A DNA stretch of 64,000 nucleotides from Verrucomicrobiia bacterium (GTDB lineage: Bacteria; Verrucomicrobiota; Verrucomicrobiia; Verrucomicrobiales; DEV007), in assembly GCA_030427505.1 (NCBI GenBank), contig JAUICH010000002.1:186001-250000 (forward strand), given 5' to 3'. The number at the start of each line of letters is the position of its first letter. The stretch's first letter is position 1. A program made the position numbers and the translations under genes. Of the stretch, positions 25,742-36,491 are shown piece by piece. The notes below the pieces were generated by a model. The model was not told the DNA's origin, made no database searches, and was given only the letters and a program-made list of their open reading frames with translations.

Positions 25742-25956
25742 GACGGTCGAAAAGTGTCTAAATGAATGATGCTGAAAAGGGAGGCGCTAATTAGGCAGGG
25801 TTTCGGGACCAAGGCAAGGCGTTAACAGGTGCCAAAAAGGATCGAATCTTGCGGTGGTTTGCGGCGGGTCAACGCGGTAGCCTGACCCGGGTGAGCCCTT
25901 TTCTTCTTCCCCCTCCACTCTACTAAACGCGCCAAAACGGAACTTTCTTAGCCAGA

Positions 25957-26859
25957 ATGATCGACAAACTGAACGAAGCCTTTGGAGTCCCGGGAAAACT
26001 CCAGTTTAAGACGGGGCAGGGCGATCTGCCTAAAGCCGTCATCACCACCCCCTTTTCCACTGCTGAAGCCTACCTGCATGGGGGGCATGTGACGCATTTT
26101 CAGCGGACCGGGCAGAAACCGGTTCTATGGATGAGCGAAGAAGCCGTCTTCCGTCCGGACAAGGCTATCCGCGGCGGCGTGCCGGTGTGCTGGCCCTGGT
26201 TCGGTCCGCATCCCACGGACTCAAGCAAACCGCAGCATGGATTCGCCCGCGTCTCGAAGTGGGAGGTGAAAGGGAGCCGGGAAATGGAAGATGGCTCTGT
26301 AAGGCTGGACCTGGGGCTGGAAGACAGCGAGGAAAGCCGCGGGCTGTGGCCGCACCCCTTCCAACTGGGTCTATCAGTGACGGTGGGGGAAGCGCTGGAA
26401 CTGTCGCTGATTTTCAAGAACGTGGGGGACGAGGCGGTGGAAGTGGGCGCGGCGCTGCACAGTTACTTCGCGGTGTCGGAGATCGACAACATCCTCATCA
26501 AGGGCCTGGAAGGCGGGGACTACATCGACACCGTGGGCGGGGCCCGAGACGTCAAAAAGCAGGAAGGCCCGATTCATTTTTCCGAGGAAGTGGACCGCAT
26601 CTACACGGACACGGAAGGGGTCTGCGTCATTGAGGATCCGGTCTGGGGCCGGAATATTGTAGTCTCCAAGTCCGGCAGCCGGAGCACGGTGGTCTGGAAC
26701 CCCTGGATGGATAAGGCGGAAACCATGGGGGATTTTCCGGACAACGGATACGAGAGCATGCTGTGCATCGAGGCAACCAACGCGGCGGCGGATGTGCGGC
26801 GGGTGGAGCCGGGGGGCATGCATGTGCTGGGGCAGCGGATTGAGGAGGCGGCGGGGTAG
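25957..26859 (+). CDS. D-hexose-6-phosphate mutarotase (YeaD-like)
   Basis: A 300-residue aldose-1-epimerase superfamily enzyme of the glucose-6-phosphate 1-epimerase branch, which interconverts alpha and beta anomers. HGGHVTHFQ (about 37-45), GGVPVCWPWFGPHPTDSSKPQHGFAR (conserved with catalytic His), ALHSYFAV and VVWNPW are the family landmarks, and the late glutamate in MLCIEATNA is the expected general base. Cytoplasmic. Monocistronic; a dispersed repeat follows shortly after the stop. Confidence 0.93.
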   Translation: MIDKLNEAFGVPGKLQFKTGQGDLPKAVITTPFSTAEAYLHGGHVTHFQRTGQKPVLWMSEEAVFRPDKAIRGGVPVCWPWFGPHPTDSSKPQHGFARVSKWEVKGSREMEDGSVRLDLGLEDSEESRGLWPHPFQLGLSVTVGEALELSLIFKNVGDEAVEVGAALHSYFAVSEIDNILIKGLEGGDYIDTVGGARDVKKQEGPIHFSEEVDRIYTDTEGVCVIEDPVWGRNIVVSKSGSRSTVVWNPWMDKAETMGDFPDNGYESMLCIEATNAAADVRRVEPGGMHVLGQRIEEAAG

Positions 26860-26884
26860 AGGGATTGGGATTCCGGATGCGGAT

Positions 26885-26923
26885 AGGGAATAGCCGCAAA
26901 AAGGCGCAGAAGGCGCAAAAGAG
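26885..26923 (+). repeat. dispersed repeat, GCCGCAAAAAGGCGC family, copy 3
   Basis: agggaatagccgcaaaaagg followed by cgcagaaggcgcaaaagag, in the 240 bases between the mutarotase and the first sulfatase. Same orientation as copies 1 and 2. Confidence 0.8.
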
Positions 26924-27102
26924 TGGTTGAGGCGTTTCCGTGCTCTTTGCGGGGAGGGTTTTTGGATCCCTCTTGCGATGAGAGGCCTGGCAAACCCCCA
27001 AAACGCTGCCTCACGCCAGCGCGTCCTGAATCACGTGGCCGTGCACGTTCGTCGGGCGGCGTTCGATGCTGCTCCCTTCCCGGACACTTGGCGCGCTGGG
27101 AT

Positions 27103-28536
27103 CTACTCCGCTTGCTTCTTGTTTTTACCGCCCTTCTTCCGTTGCTTGAAGTCCGTGGGTTTTTCCGCGTTCGCCTTTTCCAGGAAATCCAGTAGAAGCG
27201 CCTGGAGGGCGTCCGCTTTTTCCGGGCGTTCCGCCGTGATCTCGTGACCTTCTTCGCGGGGGTCTGGGCTGACCTGGTAGAGAATGCGGCCTGTCATGTC
27301 GCCCGCGCGGTTCCAGGACAGCATCAGCTTTTCCGCGCCCTGGCGGATGGCGGAAGCCCCTTTGTCCGGGCGATGGAAAAACAGCGCCTCTTCCGGCCGC
27401 TCGAGGGTGGCCTCCGCGTTTTTCAGGAGCGGGACAAAGCTGACGCCGTCCACGTCGCTGGTGACGATGGATTTCGTGTCGCCGCCAGCCAGGTCCACGA
27501 AGGTCGGCAGGAAGTCGTAGCCCACCACCGGCACACGGCAGACCGAGCCCGGTTCCACGCCCGGACCGCGTACGATGAAGGGCACGCGGATGCCGCCTTC
27601 ATTCAGGCTGTGCTTCGCGCCCGTGAGGGGGAAGTTCGGCGGTCGGCTGGACTCGTCGCCACCAGGAATGGTGCCGCGCCCGCCGTTGTCCGAGGTGAAA
27701 AACACGTAGGTGTTTTCGGCGATCCCGAGGTCGTCGATCGCTTCCATCAGCCGCCCCACGCCGGTGTCCAGTTCCTCCAACATGGCCGCCCAAGCCGCGG
27801 TATAGCCCCGGTCCGGCGGGTCTTTGTCTTCATACTTCCGGATACCCGCCTCTGTCGCCACGACAGACAGGTGCACCGCGTAGTAGCTGGTCTGGATGTA
27901 GAAGGGGCGACCCGCCGCTTGCTGTTCCTTCATGAACGCGATGGCGCTGTCCGTCACGCTGTTGGTGCGCTTCGGGTCTTCGTTGTCCACGAAATGAGGC
28001 GGGCCGTCTTCGTGGCCGCCCTTCACGCCCAGTGAGTTCGGCATGCCGCCGGTGACGTTGCCGGTTTCCCCATCGCTGGCGTCGTAGCCGCATTCCTCCG
28101 GCGTGGAGATCATCTGCTCGCCCCACTTGCCGAAGTGCGCGCAGCGGTAGCTCGCGTCCGCCGCCTTCAGGGCCTTGGGAATCGTCAGGTGATCGGAGGG
28201 CACCCACGCGCTGCGGAACTCCGAACCGCACCGGGCCGCGCTGGAGCCGCACTGGATGCTCCGCCTCGTGGGCGTGCACAGCGGCGCCGGGGAGTAGCCG
28301 CTGACGAAGCGCATGCCGTCCCGCATCAGCCGCGCCATGGTGGGCGTCTCCAGGTAGGGCGACTGCGCCTCTGGAATTTCCGGATCCATTGGGGCCGACA
28401 TCTCGCTCCATCCCTGGTCGTCCGTGAGGATGAGGAGGATATTCGGCGGGGCGGCCTCTCCCAGTTCGCAAAGACAAAAAAGAAGAATGCTGAAACAATA
28501 AGAGGTGATCGGGTGAAGGAAAGTAATTCGAACCAT
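27103..28536 (-). CDS. secreted sulfatase 1 (Cys-type)
   Basis: A 477-residue type I sulfatase that would hydrolyse sulfate esters, probably of a polysaccharide. A signal peptide (about 1-28) leads into NILLILTDDQGW with the metal-binding Asp pair D39-D40. C87 in LCTPTRRS fits the C-x-P-x-R formylglycine signature, so it needs a formylglycine-generating enzyme, not seen in this window. HFGKWGEQ and FFTSDNGGRG supply further active-site residues. The C-terminus is very basic (RKKGGKNKKQAE). The ATG at 28536 fits the signal peptide. Monocistronic. Confidence 0.93.
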   Translation of the reverse strand: MVRITFLHPITSYCFSILLFCLCELGEAAPPNILLILTDDQGWSEMSAPMDPEIPEAQSPYLETPTMARLMRDGMRFVSGYSPAPLCTPTRRSIQCGSSAARCGSEFRSAWVPSDHLTIPKALKAADASYRCAHFGKWGEQMISTPEECGYDASDGETGNVTGGMPNSLGVKGGHEDGPPHFVDNEDPKRTNSVTDSAIAFMKEQQAAGRPFYIQTSYYAVHLSVVATEAGIRKYEDKDPPDRGYTAAWAAMLEELDTGVGRLMEAIDDLGIAENTYVFFTSDNGGRGTIPGGDESSRPPNFPLTGAKHSLNEGGIRVPFIVRGPGVEPGSVCRVPVVGYDFLPTFVDLAGGDTKSIVTSDVDGVSFVPLLKNAEATLERPEEALFFHRPDKGASAIRQGAEKLMLSWNRAGDMTGRILYQVSPDPREEGHEITAERPEKADALQALLLDFLEKANAEKPTDFKQRKKGGKNKKQAE

Positions 28537-28733
28537 AAGCGTAGGTAGCTTGGACTAAATGAGTTTCAGAATTAAACCTGTGTTCTTTGTGGTCGGGAAA
28601 AAGTTATATCTTCTGAAAGAGAAAGAGGAGAAGCAATGAGGAAATCAAATTCTTCATTTTTAAATAATTTTCTTTCAATTGGCTTGCCCGCTAACCAATG
28701 CCCTGATATGAAAACTAAAATAATCCCAACTAA

Positions 28734-29732
28734 ATGAAGAACGCCTTCTTGCCTCGACCTTTTCTCGTTTTGCTGGTTGCAAGTCTTCTTTGCACTAAAG
28801 CTTTCGCTCAAAGTGATTCGGACACAAGAGAAGGCGAGATTTCTCGCCTACAGATCGATAATTATTGTCAGTTTGGTGGAGAAAAAATCGAGGACGAGCT
28901 ATGGACATTTACGTCAGATAATGAAGCTCGAAAGTGGGTGGAAAAAATTTCCAAGCAGACTGGAGTAGAGCCCAACTTTAGAATATTAGCTGGAAATGTA
29001 GCCAATGCAGTCGCGGTAATCCAAGGAGAGGAACGTGTTATTGTATATAATCAGTCATTCATGCAAAACATGAATACAAGAACTGGAACAGGTTGGGCAT
29101 CGATAAGCATTCTGGCGCACGAAATAGGGCATCATTTGCAGGGGCACACATTGAAGGCGGGTGGCAGCCGTCCTAACTCAGAACTTGAAGCTGACAGGTT
29201 TTCTGGGTTTGTATTGAGGCGCATGGGAGCATCATTAGATGAAGCGCAAGCTGCAATGCGATCTATGAATTCCTCTGGAAGTTCGACTCATCCTCCGTCA
29301 TCAGCAAGGCTGGCGGCAATTTCAAACGGTTGGAAAGCAGCGGATGAACTGGTAGGAGAAGTTGGAAGGGCAAGCAGGAGTGATTTGCCTGATGTAGCAG
29401 AGCCCCAAGAACCAGCTCCCCAACTTGATCCAACTGATCCTATACTCGAACAGTCTCCAAGCAATCCGACTCCGAATATAGTAGCTAATGTGACTTTTTA
29501 TAGTGATCCGAATAGGTATTTTTTAACATCTGATGGAATGATTATGGCAGTGACAGGTTTGCGAAATAATAGACCGATTTTATGGGGGCGACAGATACCG
29601 TCTCAGGATCTTCGGTTCGCATGGCTCATACAGAGCCCCCGAGGCATCTACCCGGTTGATAATCAGGGAATTATCGTTGGATCAGATCCCTACGGGAATG
29701 CGGTTCAAGTCGGGTATGTATCTAGCTATTAA
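28734..29732 (+). CDS. secreted zinc metallopeptidase-like protein (HEIGHH)
   Basis: A 332-residue exported protein with a signal peptide ending near KAFAQ. The zincin motif HEIGHHLQGH starts at residue 129 (H129, E130, H133), and the later NSELEADRFSGFVL gives the third ligand, as in M48-like peptidases. The order of segments matches a family of poorly studied bacterial metalloproteins. After about residue 215 comes a Pro-rich linker, then a C-terminal beta-rich domain. The gene and its flanks are much more AT-rich than the sulfatases on both sides, so it looks recently acquired. Substrate unknown. Confidence 0.8.
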   Translation: MKNAFLPRPFLVLLVASLLCTKAFAQSDSDTREGEISRLQIDNYCQFGGEKIEDELWTFTSDNEARKWVEKISKQTGVEPNFRILAGNVANAVAVIQGEERVIVYNQSFMQNMNTRTGTGWASISILAHEIGHHLQGHTLKAGGSRPNSELEADRFSGFVLRRMGASLDEAQAAMRSMNSSGSSTHPPSSARLAAISNGWKAADELVGEVGRASRSDLPDVAEPQEPAPQLDPTDPILEQSPSNPTPNIVANVTFYSDPNRYFLTSDGMIMAVTGLRNNRPILWGRQIPSQDLRFAWLIQSPRGIYPVDNQGIIVGSDPYGNAVQVGYVSSY

Positions 29733-29794
29733 GGTATTGCAAATCTGGGTTTGGTTATGTTTAGAAGTTGTTAAAGTGGTAGGCCGGTAGAATT

Positions 29795-31338
<1,544 letters not shown>

Positions 31339-31342
<4 letters not shown>

Positions 31343-32901
31343 CTCCCGGGTTTAAGGTACTGTGGATATTCCCACTCGAAGTCCTTCCGTTTTCCCACGT
31401 GCTGGTATTCTCCGTTGACGAAAGTGCTGTCGTTCTCCTTCTGCAGCCGCGCCAGCTTTTCCGGGTGGCGAAGCTCGTCGCTGGTCTCCACTTGCCAGCG
31501 GGCGAGGACTTCCGTAAGCCGTTCCCTCTCTCCGCTCAGTTTAGGATCGCCGGCCAGGTTCTTCAGTTCCCAGGGGTCCGCCTGGAGATCGTACAATTCA
31601 TATTCCCGAGGCCGCTCGAAGGTTGCATAGGCCGCCTGGAAACCCTCCTCCAGCGCATCCGGGTACTTTTGGTATTCGAAGCGTGGCTTCTTTCCGCCTG
31701 AGGTGCTGTCCCGGTAGTGGAGGCATACAGGGCTTACTTCATTGGGAAACAGATTGTGGATCAGCTTGTAACGGCCGTCCCGTACCGCGCGCTGGGGAAA
31801 GAGATTTTCCGGCCAGTGTACCGTAAATTCGGTGAAAAGGTAATCCCTCCAGCGTGCTCCGGGTGGTTCCTTTCTTTCGGTGCTTTGCCAAAGCGGCGTC
31901 AGCGACCGTCCCGGCAGGCCGTTCACGGGCGGCGCGCCGCACAGTTCCACCAGGGTGGGAAACAAATCTAGCGTGGAAACCAGCGCATCGCTTGTCTTCC
32001 CTTCCGGAATCAGACCGGGCGCGCTGAAAATGAGGGGAATCCGCACCCCGCCTTCGTAGCAGGTTTTCTTCCCGCGCGGCATCTGGGCACCGTGATCGCT
32101 CAGGTAGATGATGACCGTGTTTTCCCGGCGGCCCGTGGCTTCCAGGGCTTCCAGCACTTTGCCAACCCCATAGTCCAGACGGTGCATACAGTTGTAATAG
32201 TTCGCCGTGGCGGCCAGCACCTCTGGGGTGTTCAGCCCGACGAAGGGCAGGGAAGTCACGTCCTTCGCCGTCAGTAGTTTTTCCGGCTGCCCAAATTCCT
32301 GGGCCAGCCAGGGCACATGGGCGTCCGCGAAGTTCATCATCAGGAAGAAAGGCTGACCGTCTGGCGTTTCGCGGAAGAAGGTCTCCGCTTCCTCCGCGAA
32401 TTTCGCGACGTCCCGCTTATTGAAAGAGTCATTCTTTCCGTCGTGGTGAAAATCGAAGCCGAAGGCTTTCTCCGGGTTCACGTGAATCTTGCCCAGGCAA
32501 CCGGTGCGGTAACCCGCCGCTTGCAGGCTGGAGGGCAGGTTCGCGATTTTGGACTCGAACATGTGGAATTTGTGCGTCGCCAGCCCGATCTGCCCGTTCT
32601 GGTGGGGATACAGTCCCGTCAAGATGCTGGCTCGCGAAGGGCTGCAACCCGCCTGCGTCACATACGCGTTTGTGAAGCGCACCCCCGCCGCCGCCAGCCG
32701 GTCCAGGTTTGGCGTGTGCGCGATGGGATCTCCATAGCAGCCGAGTTGTTCGCTGTTGTCCTCCGACACCAGCATGAGCACACTTGGCCGGGTGGTGGCC
32801 GAATCCGTCGCGGCCAGTGCCGTCCATTCCGCTGTCAGCAGACAGACAAGAGGAAAAAGAAAGAGAAGAGCGAACCGCGGGGAGGATAGGGGAGTTTTCA
32901 T
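31339..32901 (-). CDS. secreted sulfatase 3 (sulfamidase/heparan-type)
   Basis: A 520-residue type I sulfatase with a clear signal peptide (1-31). The first metal site reads SEDNSEQLGCYG, the variant seen in N-sulfoglucosamine sulfohydrolase-like enzymes. C86 in QAGCSPSRASILTG is the formylglycine residue. YLSDHGAQMPRGKKTCYEGG supplies the later Asp-His and Lys. It is upstream of and coupled to sulfatase 2, so the two are co-produced and may act in sequence on one glycan. Divergent from the DUF1579 gene over 278 bases that contain no other feature I can see. Confidence 0.93.
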
Positions 32902-33179
32902 GAAGTGGGGGAAACGGGGGGCACTCCAGTGAGCCGCAATCGTCCACTCCGGGACGAGGAGAGTCCAGAGCGCAACCCTGGTCAGGTAAACGGGCCAGTG
33001 TGGTCTCCTGCCTCCTTCCTTCGCGACCCCGGATCCAGGCTATCCAATAGAAATGAAAATGAGAAATATTCGCCCCAATTGTCCCATTCCCGAATCCGGG
33101 TTCGTCGTATTGGCGAAGCCATCAAGCTGCTGACAAGATTGCTAACCCAGTCCAAATCATCAAACACCACCAGAATCCC

Positions 33180-33779
33180 ATGAAAAGAACCGCATTCGCT
33201 CTTACGGTCCTCACGACCACCACGCTGCTGACGGTCACGGCCTTTCTCCTTCAGGCTCAGGAGGATACCTCTCCCGGAGGCGCCGCCGCGGAAATGCCCC
33301 CGATGCCCCAACCTCAGGAAGAACACAGCTGGCTCCAGCAGATCGTTGGAGAATGGGAAACGGTTACGGAAATCCACATGGAACCCGGCCAGCCCCCCAT
33401 GAAGGCGGAAGGAACCGAGACCGTTCGGGCCGTGGGGGGCTTCTGGGTCGTCGGCGAAAGCTGGGGCGAGATGATGGGCATGCCTTTTCACGGTATTTCC
33501 ACCATGGGCTACGATCTCGAAAAAGAGGCCTTTGTAGGCACTTGGATCGATTCGATGAACTCCTACCTTTGGAACTACGTGGGTACGTTGAGCGAGGACG
33601 GCAAGAGCCTGATCCTTTCAACTGAGGGCCCGTGCCCGATGACACCCGGAATCCACACGAAGTTTCAAGAGGTGCTGGAGATCAAGAGTCCGGACCACAA
33701 AGTTTTCACCTCATCGATCCAGGGCGAAGACGGAAAATGGGTGAAAATGATCGAAGTCAACGCCCGGCGGAAGTCCTAG
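33180..33779 (+). CDS. secreted DUF1579 family protein
   Basis: A 199-residue protein with a signal peptide (about 1-27) and a DUF1579 beta-barrel-like domain: LQQIVGEWETVTEI, GFWVVGESWGEMMGMPFHGI and WIDSMNSYLWNYVGTL are the usual strands. No enzymatic role is established for this family. The TAG stop forms part of the 4-bp CTAG next to which a ~173-bp repeat element begins, so the element has inserted exactly at the end of this gene. Monocistronic. Confidence 0.85.
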   Translation: MKRTAFALTVLTTTTLLTVTAFLLQAQEDTSPGGAAAEMPPMPQPQEEHSWLQQIVGEWETVTEIHMEPGQPPMKAEGTETVRAVGGFWVVGESWGEMMGMPFHGISTMGYDLEKEAFVGTWIDSMNSYLWNYVGTLSEDGKSLILSTEGPCPMTPGIHTKFQEVLEIKSPDHKVFTSSIQGEDGKWVKMIEVNARRKS

Positions 33780-33952
33780 CCTGCATTTCTCGCCAGTTCT
33801 CTGCTGCAACTTGCCAAGGCCCGCCCTGACTGAGTTTCGCTCGATTTTCCCTTGAGCAGTATGTTTTCATACAGCTCCGCGTGAAAATCTTCGCGCGCCT
33901 TGTCAGGACAGGCCTCGCGGCGTCTCGCGACGAGAACTGGTGGGAAACGCAG
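33780..33952 (-). mobile_element. MITE-like ~174-bp element, copy 1
   Basis: The element starts with cctgcatttctcgccagttc and ends with gagaactggtgggaaacgca, an imperfect terminal inverted repeat of about 20 bases. Its reverse complement matches 44101-44274 over the whole length with scattered differences. CTAG precedes the left end and a CTAG lies at the right end, suggesting a 4-bp target duplication, though the right CTAG overlaps the neighbouring element. No transposase inside; a conserved short frame reads ARRREACPDKAREDFHAELY. Confidence 0.8.
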
Positions 33953-33954
33953 TC

Positions 33955-34171
33955 TAGGCAGCGTGGACAAATTGGAGAACGGACTGGAAATGAAGAAAGT
34001 GAAAGAGAACTCAGCGCCGCGAAGCGGCGAATACCTGAAGGCGCGGCCCATTTTTCGCCTGGCTTCGTTCCCGCTCACTCTATTGGGGGCCGGCCCAATG
34101 CCGTTCACGGCGCCTGGCCAGACAAAAAATGCTCTCGCGCCGCTCCGCCCCCAATTTGTCCACGCTGCCTA
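33955..34171. mobile_element. MITE-like 217-bp element with perfect 21-bp inverted ends
   Basis: taggcagcgtggacaaattgg (21 bases, 33955-33975) is repeated perfectly inverted at 34151-34171. If the outer TA on each side is counted as target duplication, the true inverted repeat is 19 bases, as in Tc1/mariner-IS630-related MITEs. No transposase is encoded. The inside contains gaagcggcgaatacc and gggccggcccaatgcc palindromic stretches. It directly abuts the other element, so one inserted beside or into the border of the other. Confidence 0.82.
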
Positions 34172-34248
34172 AACCTGACCCGTTTCCGTGAGACCCCAGG
34201 CCCCGGTGCGCCCGGGTTTTGGGGTCCTCTCTTGGTTTGCTGGCCGTC

Positions 34249-36246
34249 CTACACCGTGTTTCCCCGCACCAGGGCCAGGAGACGGGACACTGGCGCGTCT
34301 TTGCTGAGTACCGCGTCCGCTCCGATGGTCTCGGCGGGGGGCAGGTCTTGGGCATTGTCGTGCATGGACAGCCCCACCACGCGGACCCGGGGCAGGCCTT
34401 CGCGAATGATGCGGGTGGAGTCCAGTTGAGAGGTCCCGATCATGTTGATGTCGATGACGACCACGTCCGGCTTGTGGTGCAGCGCCAGATCCACGGCTTC
34501 CTCTTCGTCAGCAGCCTGGGCCACCACTTCTATATCCTGCTGACTGCTTAGCATTTCAGCCAGGCCCTGCCGCATGATCTGTTGATCTTCCGCCAGCAGC
34601 AGGCGGAGAATGCCCCGCCGCTTCTGGGTGGGAAGGCTCTTGAGCGGGATGACCGGCACCGTGTCCTTGGAGAGCCGGATGGATTTCGGCAAGGTGGCGG
34701 GCAGCACCGCCCGGACCCGGCAGCCTTCCCCGGGCCGGCTGTGGGACTCCATCGTTCCGTTGAACTCCGCCAAACGTTCGCGGATGGAAAACAGCCCGAA
34801 GCTTTCCCGGCCCGGACGCGTCAGGGCTTCTTCGTTGCAGCCCTTGCCTTTGTCCTCCACTTCCACCCAGAGGCTTTGATTCTCAAATCCCACGCGCACC
34901 TCGGCCTGATCCACGCCCGAGTGTTTCACCACGTTGAACAACAGTTCGCGGGTGATCTCGAATACCAGCAACCGGATCTCCTCAGGCAGTTCGGTGGGCA
35001 GGAGTCCGGCACTGACGGTCACCTCCAGCCCGTGCTGTTCCTCCAGGTGACTGCCCAGCCATTTCAAAGCGCCCGCCAGGTCGGCCTCGTACATCACCGG
35101 CGGGCTTAGCCCCACCGCCAGGTTGCGGCAGGCGGAAATGGCGTCATCGGAGAGCTTCAGCACCTTTTTGAGGATCTCCGGATTGCCCTCCTGCCTCAGG
35201 GCCACGTCGGCGTGCATTTTTATGGCGGCCAGGAGTTGCTGGATCTCGTCGTGAAGGATTCGGGCCAGGCGCTTGCGTTCGCGGCGTTCCGCGCGGGTCA
35301 GTTCCAGGGTTAGGGAGCGAAGTTCCGCGGTGCGTGCCTCTACCCGGCTCACCAGTTCGTCTTTGTTTTCCCGCAGCAGGTCTTCGGATTCCTTCCGGTC
35401 GGCGATGTCCGTTACGGAGCCAATGAATCCCTGGAACGTTCCATCGGGGCCGTACCGGGGAACCGCGGAGTCCATCATCCAGCGGTAGGTGCCATCAGAC
35501 TTCCGGCGCAGCCGGTATTCGACGCGGAAGGCTTTCTCTTCCTTCACGGCCTCCGCGAACCGGTTCCGCATGGACAGGCGATCTTCCGGATGCAGCACCT
35601 CCATCCAGCCGGAGCCCAGTCCGGATTCCGGGGTCTGTCCGGTAAACTCGTACCAAGTCCGGCTCAGATAGGAGCACCCGCCATCCGCATCCATGATCCA
35701 GATCATCACGGGGGCGTTTTCCAGCAGGTCCCGGAGAAGGGCTTCGCTTTCCCGCAGCGAGGTGAGTTCCGTGTGTTCTTCCGTGATGTCGGTATTCGTC
35801 CCGTACCAGCAGACGATTTCACCGGCCTCATTGCAGAGGGGTTCGGTGTGAGAGACGTGCCAACGCAAGACGCCGTCGTGGCGGCGGAGGTTAAAAGCAT
35901 CCTCCCAGCAGGTTCCCGCAGTGATGGCGGCTTTGAAATTCGTGACGACCCGGGGCAGGTCGCGGGCTTCCAGGGCGGACTGCCAGCCTTTCTGCTTCAT
36001 TTCCCCGGGCGAGGTGCCGGTGTAGTCGTACCAGCGCTGGTTGTACCAGAAAATGGTTCCGTCCGGCTCGGCCATCCAGGCCAAGTGCGGCATGGCATCC
36101 GCCAGCGCACGAAAAATCTCCGCGTCTTCACCTGAAACAAGTGAACGCGCCAGCGAAGCCTGGGGAGCCGAAGACAACAACCGCGGATCGGTTTCGACCC
36201 CTTCACTACCGGAGGAAGAATCGTCCACTGTTTTTGACATTAACAC
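34249..36246 (-). CDS. PAS-PAS hybrid histidine kinase with C-terminal receiver
   Basis: A 665-residue cytoplasmic signalling protein without membrane helices. Two PAS/PAC domains (about 45-165 and 170-295) precede a HisKA_3 dimerisation helix ERKRLARILHDEIQQLL with phosphoacceptor H332, then a NarX-type ATPase domain (ELLFNVVKHSG as N-box, FGLFSIRERL later). A C-terminal receiver (about 545-665) has the acceptor D599 in VVVIDINM. The receiver resembles NarL-family receivers but has no helix-turn-helix, so output must pass to another protein or act as phosphate sink. No partner regulator is adjacent. Confidence 0.92.
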   Translation of the reverse strand: MLMSKTVDDSSSGSEGVETDPRLLSSAPQASLARSLVSGEDAEIFRALADAMPHLAWMAEPDGTIFWYNQRWYDYTGTSPGEMKQKGWQSALEARDLPRVVTNFKAAITAGTCWEDAFNLRRHDGVLRWHVSHTEPLCNEAGEIVCWYGTNTDITEEHTELTSLRESEALLRDLLENAPVMIWIMDADGGCSYLSRTWYEFTGQTPESGLGSGWMEVLHPEDRLSMRNRFAEAVKEEKAFRVEYRLRRKSDGTYRWMMDSAVPRYGPDGTFQGFIGSVTDIADRKESEDLLRENKDELVSRVEARTAELRSLTLELTRAERRERKRLARILHDEIQQLLAAIKMHADVALRQEGNPEILKKVLKLSDDAISACRNLAVGLSPPVMYEADLAGALKWLGSHLEEQHGLEVTVSAGLLPTELPEEIRLLVFEITRELLFNVVKHSGVDQAEVRVGFENQSLWVEVEDKGKGCNEEALTRPGRESFGLFSIRERLAEFNGTMESHSRPGEGCRVRAVLPATLPKSIRLSKDTVPVIPLKSLPTQKRRGILRLLLAEDQQIMRQGLAEMLSSQQDIEVVAQAADEEEAVDLALHHKPDVVVIDINMIGTSQLDSTRIIREGLPRVRVVGLSMHDNAQDLPPAETIGADAVLSKDAPVSRLLALVRGNTV

Positions 36247-36284
36247 GCCCTGAGGGCTGCTTGCAGAAGAAATATTTCATTGAC

Positions 36285-36308
36285 CGTCCCTTTCCGGAAA
36301 TAGGGACG
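36285..36308. promoter_or_regulatory. short inverted repeat between divergent genes
   Basis: cgtccct and agggacg are separated by ten bases (ttccggaaat, itself nearly palindromic) in the 245-base region between the hybrid kinase and the permease gene. It could be an operator for one or both promoters. Nothing else is visible in the interval. Confidence 0.35.
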
Positions 36309-36491
36309 AACGGCTGGTGATACGTTCCTCGGGAGAGACTGGTTCAAAAAAATCCGGCTTGGTTCCGGCTTGCTCCAGCCGCCGCTTGGGGTGCACGTTG
36401 ATAGCCATGACGCGTTCCGGCAGAAAAGCGCGCATACTCAAAGAAAGAGAAGACTCCTCCAGGGCCTGTGCTCAGGCTTAAGTTCGCACTC

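Noticed and set aside
34271-34600. Search for a helix-turn-helix output domain after the receiver of the hybrid kinase
   Set aside because: The receiver ends at the protein C-terminus, and the downstream bases are MITE-like sequence with no HTH frame.
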